From assembly GCA_015057715.1 (NCBI GenBank), contig SVDS01000005.1, positions 1-64,000 on the forward strand: DNA of 64,000 bases, given 5' to 3'. This document shows positions 44,689 to 52,783 of this stretch, piece after piece. A program made the translations under genes and the position numbers. How positions within the stretch are numbered: the stretch's first letter is position 1; the number at the start of each line of letters is the position of its first letter. The notes under the pieces are model-generated. The model searched no databases, was not told where the DNA came from, and saw nothing but the letters and a program-made list of their open reading frames with translations. The DNA is from Paenibacillaceae bacterium (GTDB lineage Bacteria > Bacillota > Clostridia > Lachnospirales > Lachnospiraceae).

Positions 44689-44716
44689 GTGGATAAAACG
44701 GGAACCGTATTTTATC
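44689..44716 (+). promoter_or_regulatory. Candidate activator site upstream of allE
   Basis: GTGGATAAAA (44689-44698), 11 bases, then TTTTATC (44710-44716): a perfect GATAAAA/TTTTATC inverted repeat. It starts 39 bases before the -35 element; the same site is found at the same distance before allD. Confidence 0.7.
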
Positions 44717-44727
44717 TCATAATATAA

Positions 44728-44756
44728 TTGAAATACTTTATAATACCTGCCATAAT
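44728..44756 (+). promoter_or_regulatory. Promoter of allE
   Basis: TTGAAA (44728-44733), a 17-base spacer and CATAAT (44751-44756), identical in both hexamers and in spacing to the allD promoter. Confidence 0.7.
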
Positions 44757-44765
44757 AAACAGGTA
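44744..44765 (+). promoter_or_regulatory. Inverted repeat over the allE -10 region
   Basis: TACCTG (44744-44749) and CAGGTA (44760-44765) flank ten bases that include the -10 element. The position suits a repressor operator, but only one copy is seen in the window. Confidence 0.35.
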
Positions 44766-44817
44766 TAAATTGGTTGACTGAATGAATATGACCTAATGGA
44801 AAGTGAGGAGCCTTATT

Positions 44818-45606
44818 ATGAGTTATTTAAACGGGCAGACAGGATACCGTGATGACTTATTAGCCACCAGATCCGTCGTTAAAAAAGAAAATTATGTTTT
44901 AATTGAGCCGGACGGAATTGTAAAAAATGCGATTCCAGGATATGAAAAGTGTGATGTCACGATTCTTGGCTCTCCTCAGATGGGAGCTTCCTTTGCGGAT
45001 TACTTAGTGACAGTCCACGAAGGCGGAAAGAATCCTGCATTCGGCGGAGAAGGACTGGAATCATTCATTTATGTAATGGAAGGTTCCATTACGGTTAAAA
45101 ATGCGGACAAAGAAGAGACACTGACAGAGGGCGGATATATTTATTCCCCTGCCAGCAACACCATTTCTTTTGAGAATGCGGGAAAAGAGGATGCAAAGCT
45201 CTTTGCCTATAAACGCAGATATGACGAGCTGGCTGGATACAGCGCCTACACTGTAGTGGGGAATGCAAATGACCTTCCATGGATTCCGTATGAAGGTATG
45301 GAGAACTGTTATATCCGTGATTTCCTGCCTGCAGCAGAGAATTTTGGATTTGATATGAATATGCATATTCTGAAATTCCATTTAGGTGCATCCCACGGCT
45401 ACATAGAGACTCATATTCAGGAGCATGGCATGTATTTCCTTACGGGAAGTGCGATGTACAGACTGGATAATGACTGGGTTCCGGTGAAAAAGGGTGATTA
45501 TGTGTTTATGGATGCTTATTGCCCACAGGCCTGCTACGCAGTAGGACGGGAAGAAGATTTAACTTATATCTATTCCAAGGACTGCAACAGGGATGTAAAG
45601 CTGTAA
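44818..45606 (+). CDS. allE: (S)-ureidoglycine aminohydrolase
   Basis: A 262-residue double-cupin enzyme that releases ammonia from (S)-ureidoglycine to give (S)-ureidoglycolate. The N-terminal half has a cupin barrel around GLESFIYVMEGSITV. The C-terminal cupin carries the manganese site in the YIETHIQEHGMYFLTGSAMYRL region near residue 190, with the glutamate and histidines of the family. The length equals E. coli AllE (YlbA). The start is ATG 44818, seven bases after GTGAGGAG. It has its own promoter and a strong terminator, so it is monocistronic although adjacent to the allD operon. Confidence 0.92.
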   Translation: MSYLNGQTGYRDDLLATRSVVKKENYVLIEPDGIVKNAIPGYEKCDVTILGSPQMGASFADYLVTVHEGGKNPAFGGEGLESFIYVMEGSITVKNADKEETLTEGGYIYSPASNTISFENAGKEDAKLFAYKRRYDELAGYSAYTVVGNANDLPWIPYEGMENCYIRDFLPAAENFGFDMNMHILKFHLGASHGYIETHIQEHGMYFLTGSAMYRLDNDWVPVKKGDYVFMDAYCPQACYAVGREEDLTYIYSKDCNRDVKL

Positions 45607-45648
45607 CCAATGTTTTTGATGTTCTTCCTAAGAATTTTTATAGATACA

Positions 45649-45698
45649 AAAAACTGGTTTTCCGGTGTCTGATTCATACCGGAAAGCCAGTTTTTTTA
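45649..45698 (+). terminator. Rho-independent terminator of allE
   Basis: AAACTGGTTTTCCGGT (45651-45666) pairs with ACCGGAAAGCCAGTTT (45678-45693), followed by a T-run. Confidence 0.9.
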
Positions 45699-45727
45699 TT
45701 TATTGATTTTTCCAAAATACCACGAAA

Positions 45728-45755
45728 GTGGATAAAAATCAAACCTACATTTATC
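45728..45755 (+). promoter_or_regulatory. Candidate activator site upstream of the allD operon
   Basis: GTGGATAAAA (45728-45737), 11 bases, then ATTTATC (45749-45755). It starts 39 bases before the -35 element, with 11 bases between repeat and -35, exactly as before allE. Confidence 0.7.
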
Positions 45756-45766
45756 TAGTTATTTGA

Positions 45767-45795
45767 TTGAAACGGGGTCAATAAATAGCCATAAT
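45767..45795 (+). promoter_or_regulatory. Promoter of the allD operon
   Basis: TTGAAA (45767-45772), a 17-base spacer and CATAAT (45790-45795), 75 bases before the allD start. Confidence 0.7.
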
Positions 45796-45869
45796 AGATA
45801 AAGAAAAGCTGGTTGGCAGCTATTTGCTGAATAAAAATAACCATAAATCAGGAAGGCGAGGAAGGATAA

Positions 45870-46922
45870 ATGAAACTTGTAAGAGCTGAATTAAAAGACT
45901 TGATGAAGAAAAAATTAATGAGAGCTGGTTTAAAAGAAGATCATGCTGATATCACAGCAGAGATCCTTACATGGTCAGATGAGAGAGGATATCACTCCCA
46001 TGGAGCAGTAAGAGTGGAGTATTACTGTGAAAGAATTTCAAAGGGAGGCATTACCGTAGATCCTCATTTTGAATTCAAAGAGACAGGTCCCTGTTCAGCA
46101 ATCTTTGAAGGTGACAATGGCTGCGGATATGTGGCTGCCACAAAAGCTATGGAACAGGCAATTGAAATGGCAAAGAAAAACGGCATTGCAGTAGTCGGTG
46201 TCCGCAACATATCCCACAGCGGCGCTCTTGGTTATTATACAGAAATGGCAGCAGACCAGAACCTGGTTGCAATTTCCTTCTGCCAGTCAGATCCAATGGC
46301 AGTACCAACTGGCGGCACAGAACCATATTACGGAACAAATCCAATTTCCTTTGCAGCTCCTACCGCAGACGAGAGAAAAGTGGTATTTGACATGGCAACA
46401 ACCGTACAGGCGTGGGGGAAAATTCTGGACAAACGATCCAGAGGAGAATCCATTCCGGATACATGGGCTGTAGATGAAAAAGGTAATCCGGTTACAGATC
46501 CAAACAAAGTAAATGCACTTGTTCCCATTGCCGGTGCAAAGGGTTATGGTCTTATGATGATGGTTGATATTTTTTCCGGTATTCTCTTAGGCGTACCCTT
46601 TGGCAAGCATGTAAGCTCCATGTATCATGACTGCTCAAAAGGCAGAGAACTGGGTCATATGCATATTGTTATGGATCCAAAGCGTTTTACAAACATCGAA
46701 GAGTTTATGAAAAATATGTCCGTTACCTGTGATGAATTAAATGCAATCACACCGGCGGACGGATATGACAAAGTTTATTATCCAGGCGAAAGAGCCGTTA
46801 TGAGAAGAGATAAATACTATAACAATGGCGGAATTGAAATTGTAGATGCAATCTATGAGTACTTAAAGAGTGACGCCATTCATTTTAACCGATATGACCA
46901 CAAGAACCGATTTGCAGAATAA
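45870..46922 (+). CDS. allD: Ureidoglycolate dehydrogenase
   Basis: A 350-residue NAD(P)-dependent oxidoreductase of the malate/L-lactate dehydrogenase (Ldh_2) family, oxidising ureidoglycolate to oxalurate. Visible are the SHGAVRVEYYCERI catalytic histidine region near residue 48, NISHSGALGYYTEMAA near 112, and FCQSDPMAVPTGG followed by YGTNPISFAAPT, the nicotinamide-binding segment near 150. Length and pattern fit AllD rather than a sugar-acid dehydrogenase, and the neighbouring AllE, AllC and FdrA genes support this. First gene of a six-gene operon running to 54022. Confidence 0.9.
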   Translation: MKLVRAELKDLMKKKLMRAGLKEDHADITAEILTWSDERGYHSHGAVRVEYYCERISKGGITVDPHFEFKETGPCSAIFEGDNGCGYVAATKAMEQAIEMAKKNGIAVVGVRNISHSGALGYYTEMAADQNLVAISFCQSDPMAVPTGGTEPYYGTNPISFAAPTADERKVVFDMATTVQAWGKILDKRSRGESIPDTWAVDEKGNPVTDPNKVNALVPIAGAKGYGLMMMVDIFSGILLGVPFGKHVSSMYHDCSKGRELGHMHIVMDPKRFTNIEEFMKNMSVTCDELNAITPADGYDKVYYPGERAVMRRDKYYNNGGIEIVDAIYEYLKSDAIHFNRYDHKNRFAE

Positions 46923-46936
46923 GGAGAAATATTATT

Positions 46937-49900
46937 ATGTTAAGAACAGCAGTAAAAAAGGGAAGTTATCACGATTCTGTAGTACTGATGCTTCTTACCA
47001 ATCAGATCTCAACGATTCAGGGAGTAAAGAAGGCTTCTGTTATGATGGCCACACCTGCCAACAAGGATATATTTAAGCAGAGCGGCCTGGATACAAAGGA
47101 ATTAATGGAATCAACCGCCAATGATATGGTTATTGTTGCTGATGTGGAAGAGGAAAGTCTTCTGGATACCATTATGAAAGAGGCAGAGGAATTCTTTCAG
47201 AAGCAGTCCGTATCAGCAGGAAATGGGAAAGAATCTCAGAGTGCAAGATCATGGGATCAGGCACTTGGTCAACTGCGGGATGCCAATCTTGCAGTGATCT
47301 CCATACCAGGAGCTTACGCGGCTCTGGAGGCGGACCGTGCGCTTGACGAGGGCATGAATGTATTCATGTTCAGCGACAACGTCACAATTGAGGACGAAAA
47401 GAAATTAAAAGAGAAGGCTCATGAAAAAGGGCTTGTGGTTATGGGACCTGATTGCGGAACCAGCATTATTCAGGGTGTGCCTGTCGCATTTACCAACAGT
47501 GTAACACCGGGAGCCATTGGAATTATAGGCGCTTCCGGAACAGGTATCCAGGAACTGACTACCATCATAGACCGCCTTGGAGAAGGTGTAAAAAATGCCA
47601 TTGGTACCGGAGGCCGGGATTTATCAACCCAGGTGGGCGGAATCACCATGATGGATATGATTGATGCAATGGAAGACGATGACAGTGTTGCTGTCATGAT
47701 TGTTATTTCCAAGCCGCCGGCAAAGGCAGTCAGGGAAAAAGTATCAGCAAGGCTGAGTGTCTGCAAAAAGCCGGTTATTACTTTATTCCTGGGAGAAAAA
47801 CCAGAGTATCATGAGGAAAATTTCTATCATACTTATACCCTGGATGAAGCAGCCCGTCTGGCAGTCAGCCTGGTACGGGGAGAGACGGTAAAAGAGGGCG
47901 AAGTGATTGTGGATCGATCTTTATTTTACCCCAGGGAAGAAAAGAAGACAATTAAGGCATATTATTCCGGCGGTACCCTTGCTGGCGAAGCTGCCATGTT
48001 GATCAAAGATGCACTGGATTTAAAGATCCCGCCTGAAAAAGCAGAAGGATACATGTTAAAAACCGGAGGACACATTGTCGTTGATCTTGGTGATGATGTA
48101 TATACACAGGGAAAACCTCACCCAATGATCGATCCGGCTAAGAGAATTGAATGTATGAAAGAAGCCATTGATGACAAATCAACAGGAGTTATTCTTCTTG
48201 ATGTTATGCTGGGATATGGCTCCCACGCCGATATGGCAGGCGCTCTTCTTCCTGCAATCAGGGAACTTGGCGATCAGGCAGAACGAGAAGGCAGAAAGGT
48301 GTTCTTTATTGCAACTGTATGCGGAACCAGAAAAGATTTCCAGGGGTATGATGAGGCGGTGAAAAAGCTGACTGATGCCGGAGTAATCGTATGCGAAACC
48401 AATAAACTGGCTGTCCGTACAGCGATTCAGGCAATCGGTCTTGACTTCGATGAGGTGAAAAAAGAGATCCGGCCAAAGAAAGCTTCTGATACCATTCCCG
48501 GAAAGGCTTCCGATAAACTGCTGCAGATGCTGGCAGAGAAACCAAGAATCATCAACATCGGGCTGAAAAGCTTTTCTGAAGTTGCTAAGGAGTTTGGTTG
48601 TGAGGTGGTTCAGTACGACTGGATGCCTCCGGCTGGGGGAAATGTGGAATTAATCAAAATTCTTAATTTCCTTAGAAACAATAAAGATCTGGATATTGAT
48701 GAGGCAAACCGCAGAGTTATCATGAAAGTGGTTGCCAGTCAGCCAGTCATTAAAGATAATACACGGGCAAAAAATGTAATTCCTGAATTAAACAACGGAA
48801 AAGTGATTCTTCATGCAGGTCCGCCGGTTGCCTATAAAGACATGCCGGATCCCATGCAGGGATCCTGTGTGGGAGCAGTTCTTTTCGAAGAATGGGCTGA
48901 TAATGAGGAAGATGCCAGACGGCTTTTGGAATCAGGAGAAGTGAAGTTCCTGCCGTGTCACAGTGTAAGAGCAGTGGGGCCAATGGGCGGAATTACCACC
49001 GCCAATATGCCTGTATTCGTTGTAGAAAATAAGACAGACGGCAATGAAGGTTACTGCACCATGAATGAAGGAATCGGAAAGGTACTTCGTTTTGGTGCCT
49101 ACTCGAAAGAGGTTGTTAACAGACTCCGCTGGATGAGAGATGTTCTTGGACCAGTGCTGCAGGCTGCGATCAAAGAACTTGGCGGAATTAATGTAAATCC
49201 TCTGGTAGCAAAAGCCATTGCGATGGGAGACGAGTTCCATCAGAGAAATATTGCTGCTTCCCTGGCATTTTTAAAAGAAGTTGCACCTGTTATTACAAAA
49301 ATGAAGATATCCGATCAGGATCGCTATGATGTTATTAAATTCTTATCTGATACCGACCAGTTCTTCTTAAATATTATGATGGCAACCGGCAAGTCCGTGA
49401 TGGATGCTGCCCGCACTGTAACCGATGGTACGATAGTGACTGCCATGTGCCGAAACGGTGTAGAGTTTGGAATCCGAATTGCAGGTATGGGAGATCAGTG
49501 GTTTACGGGGCCGGTTAATACGCCTCAGGGACTGTATTTCACCGGATATGACAAAGAGGACGGCTGTCCGGATATGGGTGACAGCGCCATCACTGAGACC
49601 TTTGGAGTAGGCGGTATGGCAATGATTGCAGCACCCGCTGTTACCAGATTTGTGGGCGCAGGCGGATATGAAGATGCCCTGCGTACCAGCACGGAGATGG
49701 CAGAGATCACCATAGACAGAAACCCCAATTTTATCATTCCTAACTGGAATTTCCAGGGAGCCACTCTGGGAATTGATGCAAGACTTGTAGTAGAAAAAGG
49801 CATTACACCAGTAATTAATACGGGAATCGCCCATAAAGTTGCAGGATATGGACAAATTGGAGCGGGAACCGTACATCCACCAATGGAATGCTTTGAAAAA

Positions 49901-49942
49901 GCAATCACAGCATATGCAAAGAAACTGGGATATACCCAGTAG
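46937..49942 (+). CDS. Fused FdrA-YlbE (AllF-AllG) oxamate carbamoyltransferase subunit
   Basis: A 1001-residue protein that joins two normally separate proteins. Residues 1 to about 515 are FdrA: an N-terminal SYHDSVVLMLLT segment, VVMGPDCGTSIIQG, GIIGASGTGIQE and a GTGGRDLS loop, all of the succinyl-CoA-synthetase-like CoA-ligase fold. After a short KKASDTIPGKASDK linker, residues 534-1001 are YlbE (DUF1116) with NGKVILHAGPPVAYKDMP and MCRNGVEFGIR. E. coli FdrA and YlbE, with YlbF, were reported as oxamate carbamoyltransferase AllFGH. The combined size is close to the sum of the two. No frameshift or internal start is needed. It should produce oxamate and carbamoyl phosphate from oxalurate. 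Confidence 0.85.
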   Translation: MLRTAVKKGSYHDSVVLMLLTNQISTIQGVKKASVMMATPANKDIFKQSGLDTKELMESTANDMVIVADVEEESLLDTIMKEAEEFFQKQSVSAGNGKESQSARSWDQALGQLRDANLAVISIPGAYAALEADRALDEGMNVFMFSDNVTIEDEKKLKEKAHEKGLVVMGPDCGTSIIQGVPVAFTNSVTPGAIGIIGASGTGIQELTTIIDRLGEGVKNAIGTGGRDLSTQVGGITMMDMIDAMEDDDSVAVMIVISKPPAKAVREKVSARLSVCKKPVITLFLGEKPEYHEENFYHTYTLDEAARLAVSLVRGETVKEGEVIVDRSLFYPREEKKTIKAYYSGGTLAGEAAMLIKDALDLKIPPEKAEGYMLKTGGHIVVDLGDDVYTQGKPHPMIDPAKRIECMKEAIDDKSTGVILLDVMLGYGSHADMAGALLPAIRELGDQAEREGRKVFFIATVCGTRKDFQGYDEAVKKLTDAGVIVCETNKLAVRTAIQAIGLDFDEVKKEIRPKKASDTIPGKASDKLLQMLAEKPRIINIGLKSFSEVAKEFGCEVVQYDWMPPAGGNVELIKILNFLRNNKDLDIDEANRRVIMKVVASQPVIKDNTRAKNVIPELNNGKVILHAGPPVAYKDMPDPMQGSCVGAVLFEEWADNEEDARRLLESGEVKFLPCHSVRAVGPMGGITTANMPVFVVENKTDGNEGYCTMNEGIGKVLRFGAYSKEVVNRLRWMRDVLGPVLQAAIKELGGINVNPLVAKAIAMGDEFHQRNIAASLAFLKEVAPVITKMKISDQDRYDVIKFLSDTDQFFLNIMMATGKSVMDAARTVTDGTIVTAMCRNGVEFGIRIAGMGDQWFTGPVNTPQGLYFTGYDKEDGCPDMGDSAITETFGVGGMAMIAAPAVTRFVGAGGYEDALRTSTEMAEITIDRNPNFIIPNWNFQGATLGIDARLVVEKGITPVINTGIAHKVAGYGQIGAGTVHPPMECFEKAITAYAKKLGYTQ

Positions 49943-49958
49943 ATTTTAGGAGAACGTT

Positions 49959-50894
49959 GTGGAAAATAAAAAAATAGTAATTGCTCTGGGCGGAAACGCC
50001 CTGGGCAATGATATCGAAGAGCAAAAAGAAGCTGTTGCCAGGACAGCAGAGGTAATCGCAGATCTTGCACAGCAGGGACTGTCCATTATTGTCACTCATG
50101 GTAACGGGCCCCAGGTTGGGATGATCCAGACTGCCATGGATCACCTTACCCTGGTGCAGGAAGGTATGAAACAGGTACCCCTTCCCACCAGCGTGGCAAT
50201 GAGCCAGGGATACATAGGAATTGATTTACAGAATGCAATTAAATATGAGTTTCACAGACGGGGCATGGACAGAAAAGTTTCAACCATTCTTTCTCAGGTT
50301 GAAGTCAGTAAGGATGATGAAGCGTTTCAAAATCCGGCAAAGCCAATCGGAAGATTTCTTACAAAAGAAGAAGCCCAAAAAAATGAGGCAAAAGGAATCC
50401 GGTGTATGGAGGATGCAGGCAGAGGCTACCGTATCGTAGTTCCTTCTCCCATGCCGGTAAGAATCCGGGAACTGGAAACAATCAAAACTTTAATGAATGC
50501 AGGCCATGTAGTCATCACCTGCGGCGGCGGAGGAATTCCGGTAGTAAGTGAAGATGGAAAGCTTACCGGTGTCAATGCAGTCATTGATAAAGACAATGTA
50601 AGCAGTCTGCTGGCCTCCCAGATTAATGCGGATTACCTTGTTATTTTAACAGCAGTAGAAAAGGTTGCGGTTAATTTTGGAAAAGAAAACCAGGAATGGC
50701 TGTCAGAACTGAGTACAAAGGAAGCCAGGGAATATATTTCCCAGGGGCAGTTTGCCAAAGGTTCCATGCTTCCTAAAATAGAAGCTGCTCTCCGGTTTGC
50801 AGAATCAGGAGAAGGCAGAAAAACGTTAATCACACTGCTTGATAAAGCCGCTGACGGCATTGCCGGGAAGACAGGAACTGTTATTCATGCTTAG
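49959..50894 (+). CDS. arcC: Carbamate kinase
   Basis: A 311-residue enzyme of the amino-acid kinase fold that makes ATP from carbamoyl phosphate and ADP, with carbamate decomposing to ammonia and CO2. Signature pieces are VIALGGNALG at the N-terminus, VTHGNGPQVG near residue 46, VITCGGGGIPV near 187, NAVIDKDN near 206, and KGSMLPKIEAALRF near 265. In E. coli a paralogue (YbcF) plays this part in allantoin fermentation, so this copy is likely the energy-conserving step of the pathway rather than part of arginine deiminase catabolism. GTG start with TAGGAG upstream; 16 bases after the fusion gene. Confidence 0.92.
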   Translation: MENKKIVIALGGNALGNDIEEQKEAVARTAEVIADLAQQGLSIIVTHGNGPQVGMIQTAMDHLTLVQEGMKQVPLPTSVAMSQGYIGIDLQNAIKYEFHRRGMDRKVSTILSQVEVSKDDEAFQNPAKPIGRFLTKEEAQKNEAKGIRCMEDAGRGYRIVVPSPMPVRIRELETIKTLMNAGHVVITCGGGGIPVVSEDGKLTGVNAVIDKDNVSSLLASQINADYLVILTAVEKVAVNFGKENQEWLSELSTKEAREYISQGQFAKGSMLPKIEAALRFAESGEGRKTLITLLDKAADGIAGKTGTVIHA

Positions 50895-50914
50895 TAAGAA
50901 CGAGGAAATTTAAA

Positions 50915-52525
50915 ATGAATATACCAGTAAATCTATTTACATGGGCAATGGCTTTTCTGCCAATTATTGCACTCATAATCCTGATGATTAAATTTCATTG
51001 GGGTGCAACGGAAGCTGCGGCAGTTGGGCTTATGATCACAGTCGTTACAGGAGTATTTCTTTTTAAGGCAGGTGTCACAGTCATTGCGGCGGAAAGTGCA
51101 AAGGGCATCTGGAATGCACTGATTATTCTCATTATTGTCTGGACCGCAATCCTTTTGTATCAGGTGGGAGACGAAGCAAAAGCCTTTCTGGTTATCCGGG
51201 ATGGAATGAGAAAGCTTCTGCCTAACGAGCTGCTTTTGGTATTTGCCATGGGCTGGGTGATTGAAAGCTTTCTCCAGGGGATTACAGGATTTGGTGTTCC
51301 TGTTGCAGTGGGTGCCCCTCTTTTAATTGGAATCGGTGTCCAGCCAATCTGGGCGGTCATTATCCCTCTGCTTGGACAGGCATGGGGAAATACCTTCGGA
51401 ACACTGGGCGTTGCATGGGATTCCCTGGCCATGAGCGTAAATCTGGAAGCAGGCAGCAAAGAATACTTATTAACTGCATTCTGGACCGCTGTTTTTATCT
51501 GGTTCTGGAACATTGTGGGAGGAGTTGTGGTTTGCTGGTTTTACGGAAAAGGCAGGGCTGTTAAGAAAGGTCTGGCTGCAGTGATAATAATATCCCTGAT
51601 TCAGGGAGGCGGACAGCTTTTGCTGACACAGGTTAACACTACAATCTCCTGTTTTGTTCCCTCCTGCATCTCTTTAATTGTTATTCTTCTTCTGGGAAGA
51701 ACCCGGATGTATAAAGAAGAATGGAGCCTGAAAGACAGTCCAATTATGAACCGGGAATTTACAAAGCAGGAAGGGGAAGAGCTTCCCCAGGGTATGAGCC
51801 TGGTCCAGGCGTTTGTTCCCTATTTTCTTCTTTCAGCTATTACTCTGATTGTTCTTACCATAAAACCGGTACATGATCTTTTAGGAAAGTTCCAGTTTGG
51901 TTTTGCATTCCCGGAGACAATAACCGGATACGGACATGTAAACAAAGCAAGCAGCAGCTTCTCTCCCTTATCCCCATTTACCCATGCAAGCTTTTTCCTG
52001 CTGGTATCTTCCCTTGCCGGGCTGATTTACTACAGGAAGAATGGCTGGATTAAAAAGGGAGGAACAAAGCGTGTATTTGTCAAATCGGTGTCAATGACCA
52101 TGCCTTCGGGAATTGCGGTAATCGGTCTGGTCATTATGTCTAAGATCATGGACGGAACGGGACAGACTGCCGTACTGGCAGATGGTATTGCAAAAGTGCT
52201 GGGAAAAGCATATATCGCTCTGGTGCCTTTTGTAGGGCTTTTAGGCACATTTATGACTGGAAGCAACATGAGTTCCAATATTTTGTTCGGAGGTTTCCAG
52301 ATGACCACAGCAAATCTTCTGCATGTGAATCCGGCAGCGGTTCTGGGGGCACAGTCAGCCGGCGGTTCCATCGGAAGCGCGGTCAGTCCAAGCAAAATCA
52401 TACTGGGAACCACAACAGCCAATATTCTTGGAAGCGAAGGGGAAGTGTTAAAAAGAATTCTTATGGTTACAGTCCCGGTAACAATTGCAATTGGGGTATT
52501 TTTGTTCTTCATGCTGGCAATTTAG
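50915..52525 (+). CDS. L-lactate permease (LctP) family transporter
   Basis: A 536-residue membrane protein with twelve to fourteen helices. LctP marks include FLQGITGFGVPVAVGAPLLIG near residue 120, LGQAWGNTFGTLGVAWDS near 155 and FMTGSNMSSNILFGGFQ near 450. The family transports L-lactate, D-lactate and glycolate with protons. Here it lies between carbamate kinase and allantoate amidohydrolase genes in the allantoin operon, so the substrate is probably a pathway compound. Oxamate, a structural mimic of pyruvate and lactate and the expected end product, is an attractive candidate for export. The direction and substrate are inferred. Confidence 0.85.
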   Translation: MNIPVNLFTWAMAFLPIIALIILMIKFHWGATEAAAVGLMITVVTGVFLFKAGVTVIAAESAKGIWNALIILIIVWTAILLYQVGDEAKAFLVIRDGMRKLLPNELLLVFAMGWVIESFLQGITGFGVPVAVGAPLLIGIGVQPIWAVIIPLLGQAWGNTFGTLGVAWDSLAMSVNLEAGSKEYLLTAFWTAVFIWFWNIVGGVVVCWFYGKGRAVKKGLAAVIIISLIQGGGQLLLTQVNTTISCFVPSCISLIVILLLGRTRMYKEEWSLKDSPIMNREFTKQEGEELPQGMSLVQAFVPYFLLSAITLIVLTIKPVHDLLGKFQFGFAFPETITGYGHVNKASSSFSPLSPFTHASFFLLVSSLAGLIYYRKNGWIKKGGTKRVFVKSVSMTMPSGIAVIGLVIMSKIMDGTGQTAVLADGIAKVLGKAYIALVPFVGLLGTFMTGSNMSSNILFGGFQMTTANLLHVNPAAVLGAQSAGGSIGSAVSPSKIILGTTTANILGSEGEVLKRILMVTVPVTIAIGVFLFFMLAI

Positions 52526-52556
52526 GAAATACATAGAAAGTGAAAGTAAATGTGAG

Positions 52557-52769
52557 ATGAAAAAGAATGATTTTTTTCGGACAAAAGAAGGGGGATTAAC
52601 CATTGCCTTTCTTGCAATTATGGTTGCATTTGTTACAATAATAGTTGGATTGAATTATGCCAATAAAGTATTGTGCTTCTCTGGTTTAGTAATTATTATT
52701 GCTGCAATGCTTTATTCACCTTGTAAAAAGTATATTTACGATTGCCGGAAATACGATAAATCAATATAA
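52557..52769 (+). CDS. 70-residue two-helix membrane protein, function unknown
   Basis: A small open frame between the permease and allC genes, starting MKKNDFFRTKEGGLT. Two hydrophobic stretches (about residues 15-33 and 38-53) flank a short NYANK turn, and the tail is basic with cysteines. The upstream ribosome site is weak. No family recognised. It keeps the operon spacing (31 bases before, 14 after), which favours a real gene. It might be an accessory subunit of the adjacent transporter; this is a guess from position. Confidence 0.5.
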   Translation: MKKNDFFRTKEGGLTIAFLAIMVAFVTIIVGLNYANKVLCFSGLVIIIAAMLYSPCKKYIYDCRKYDKSI

Positions 52770-52783
52770 GCGAGGGTAAATAA

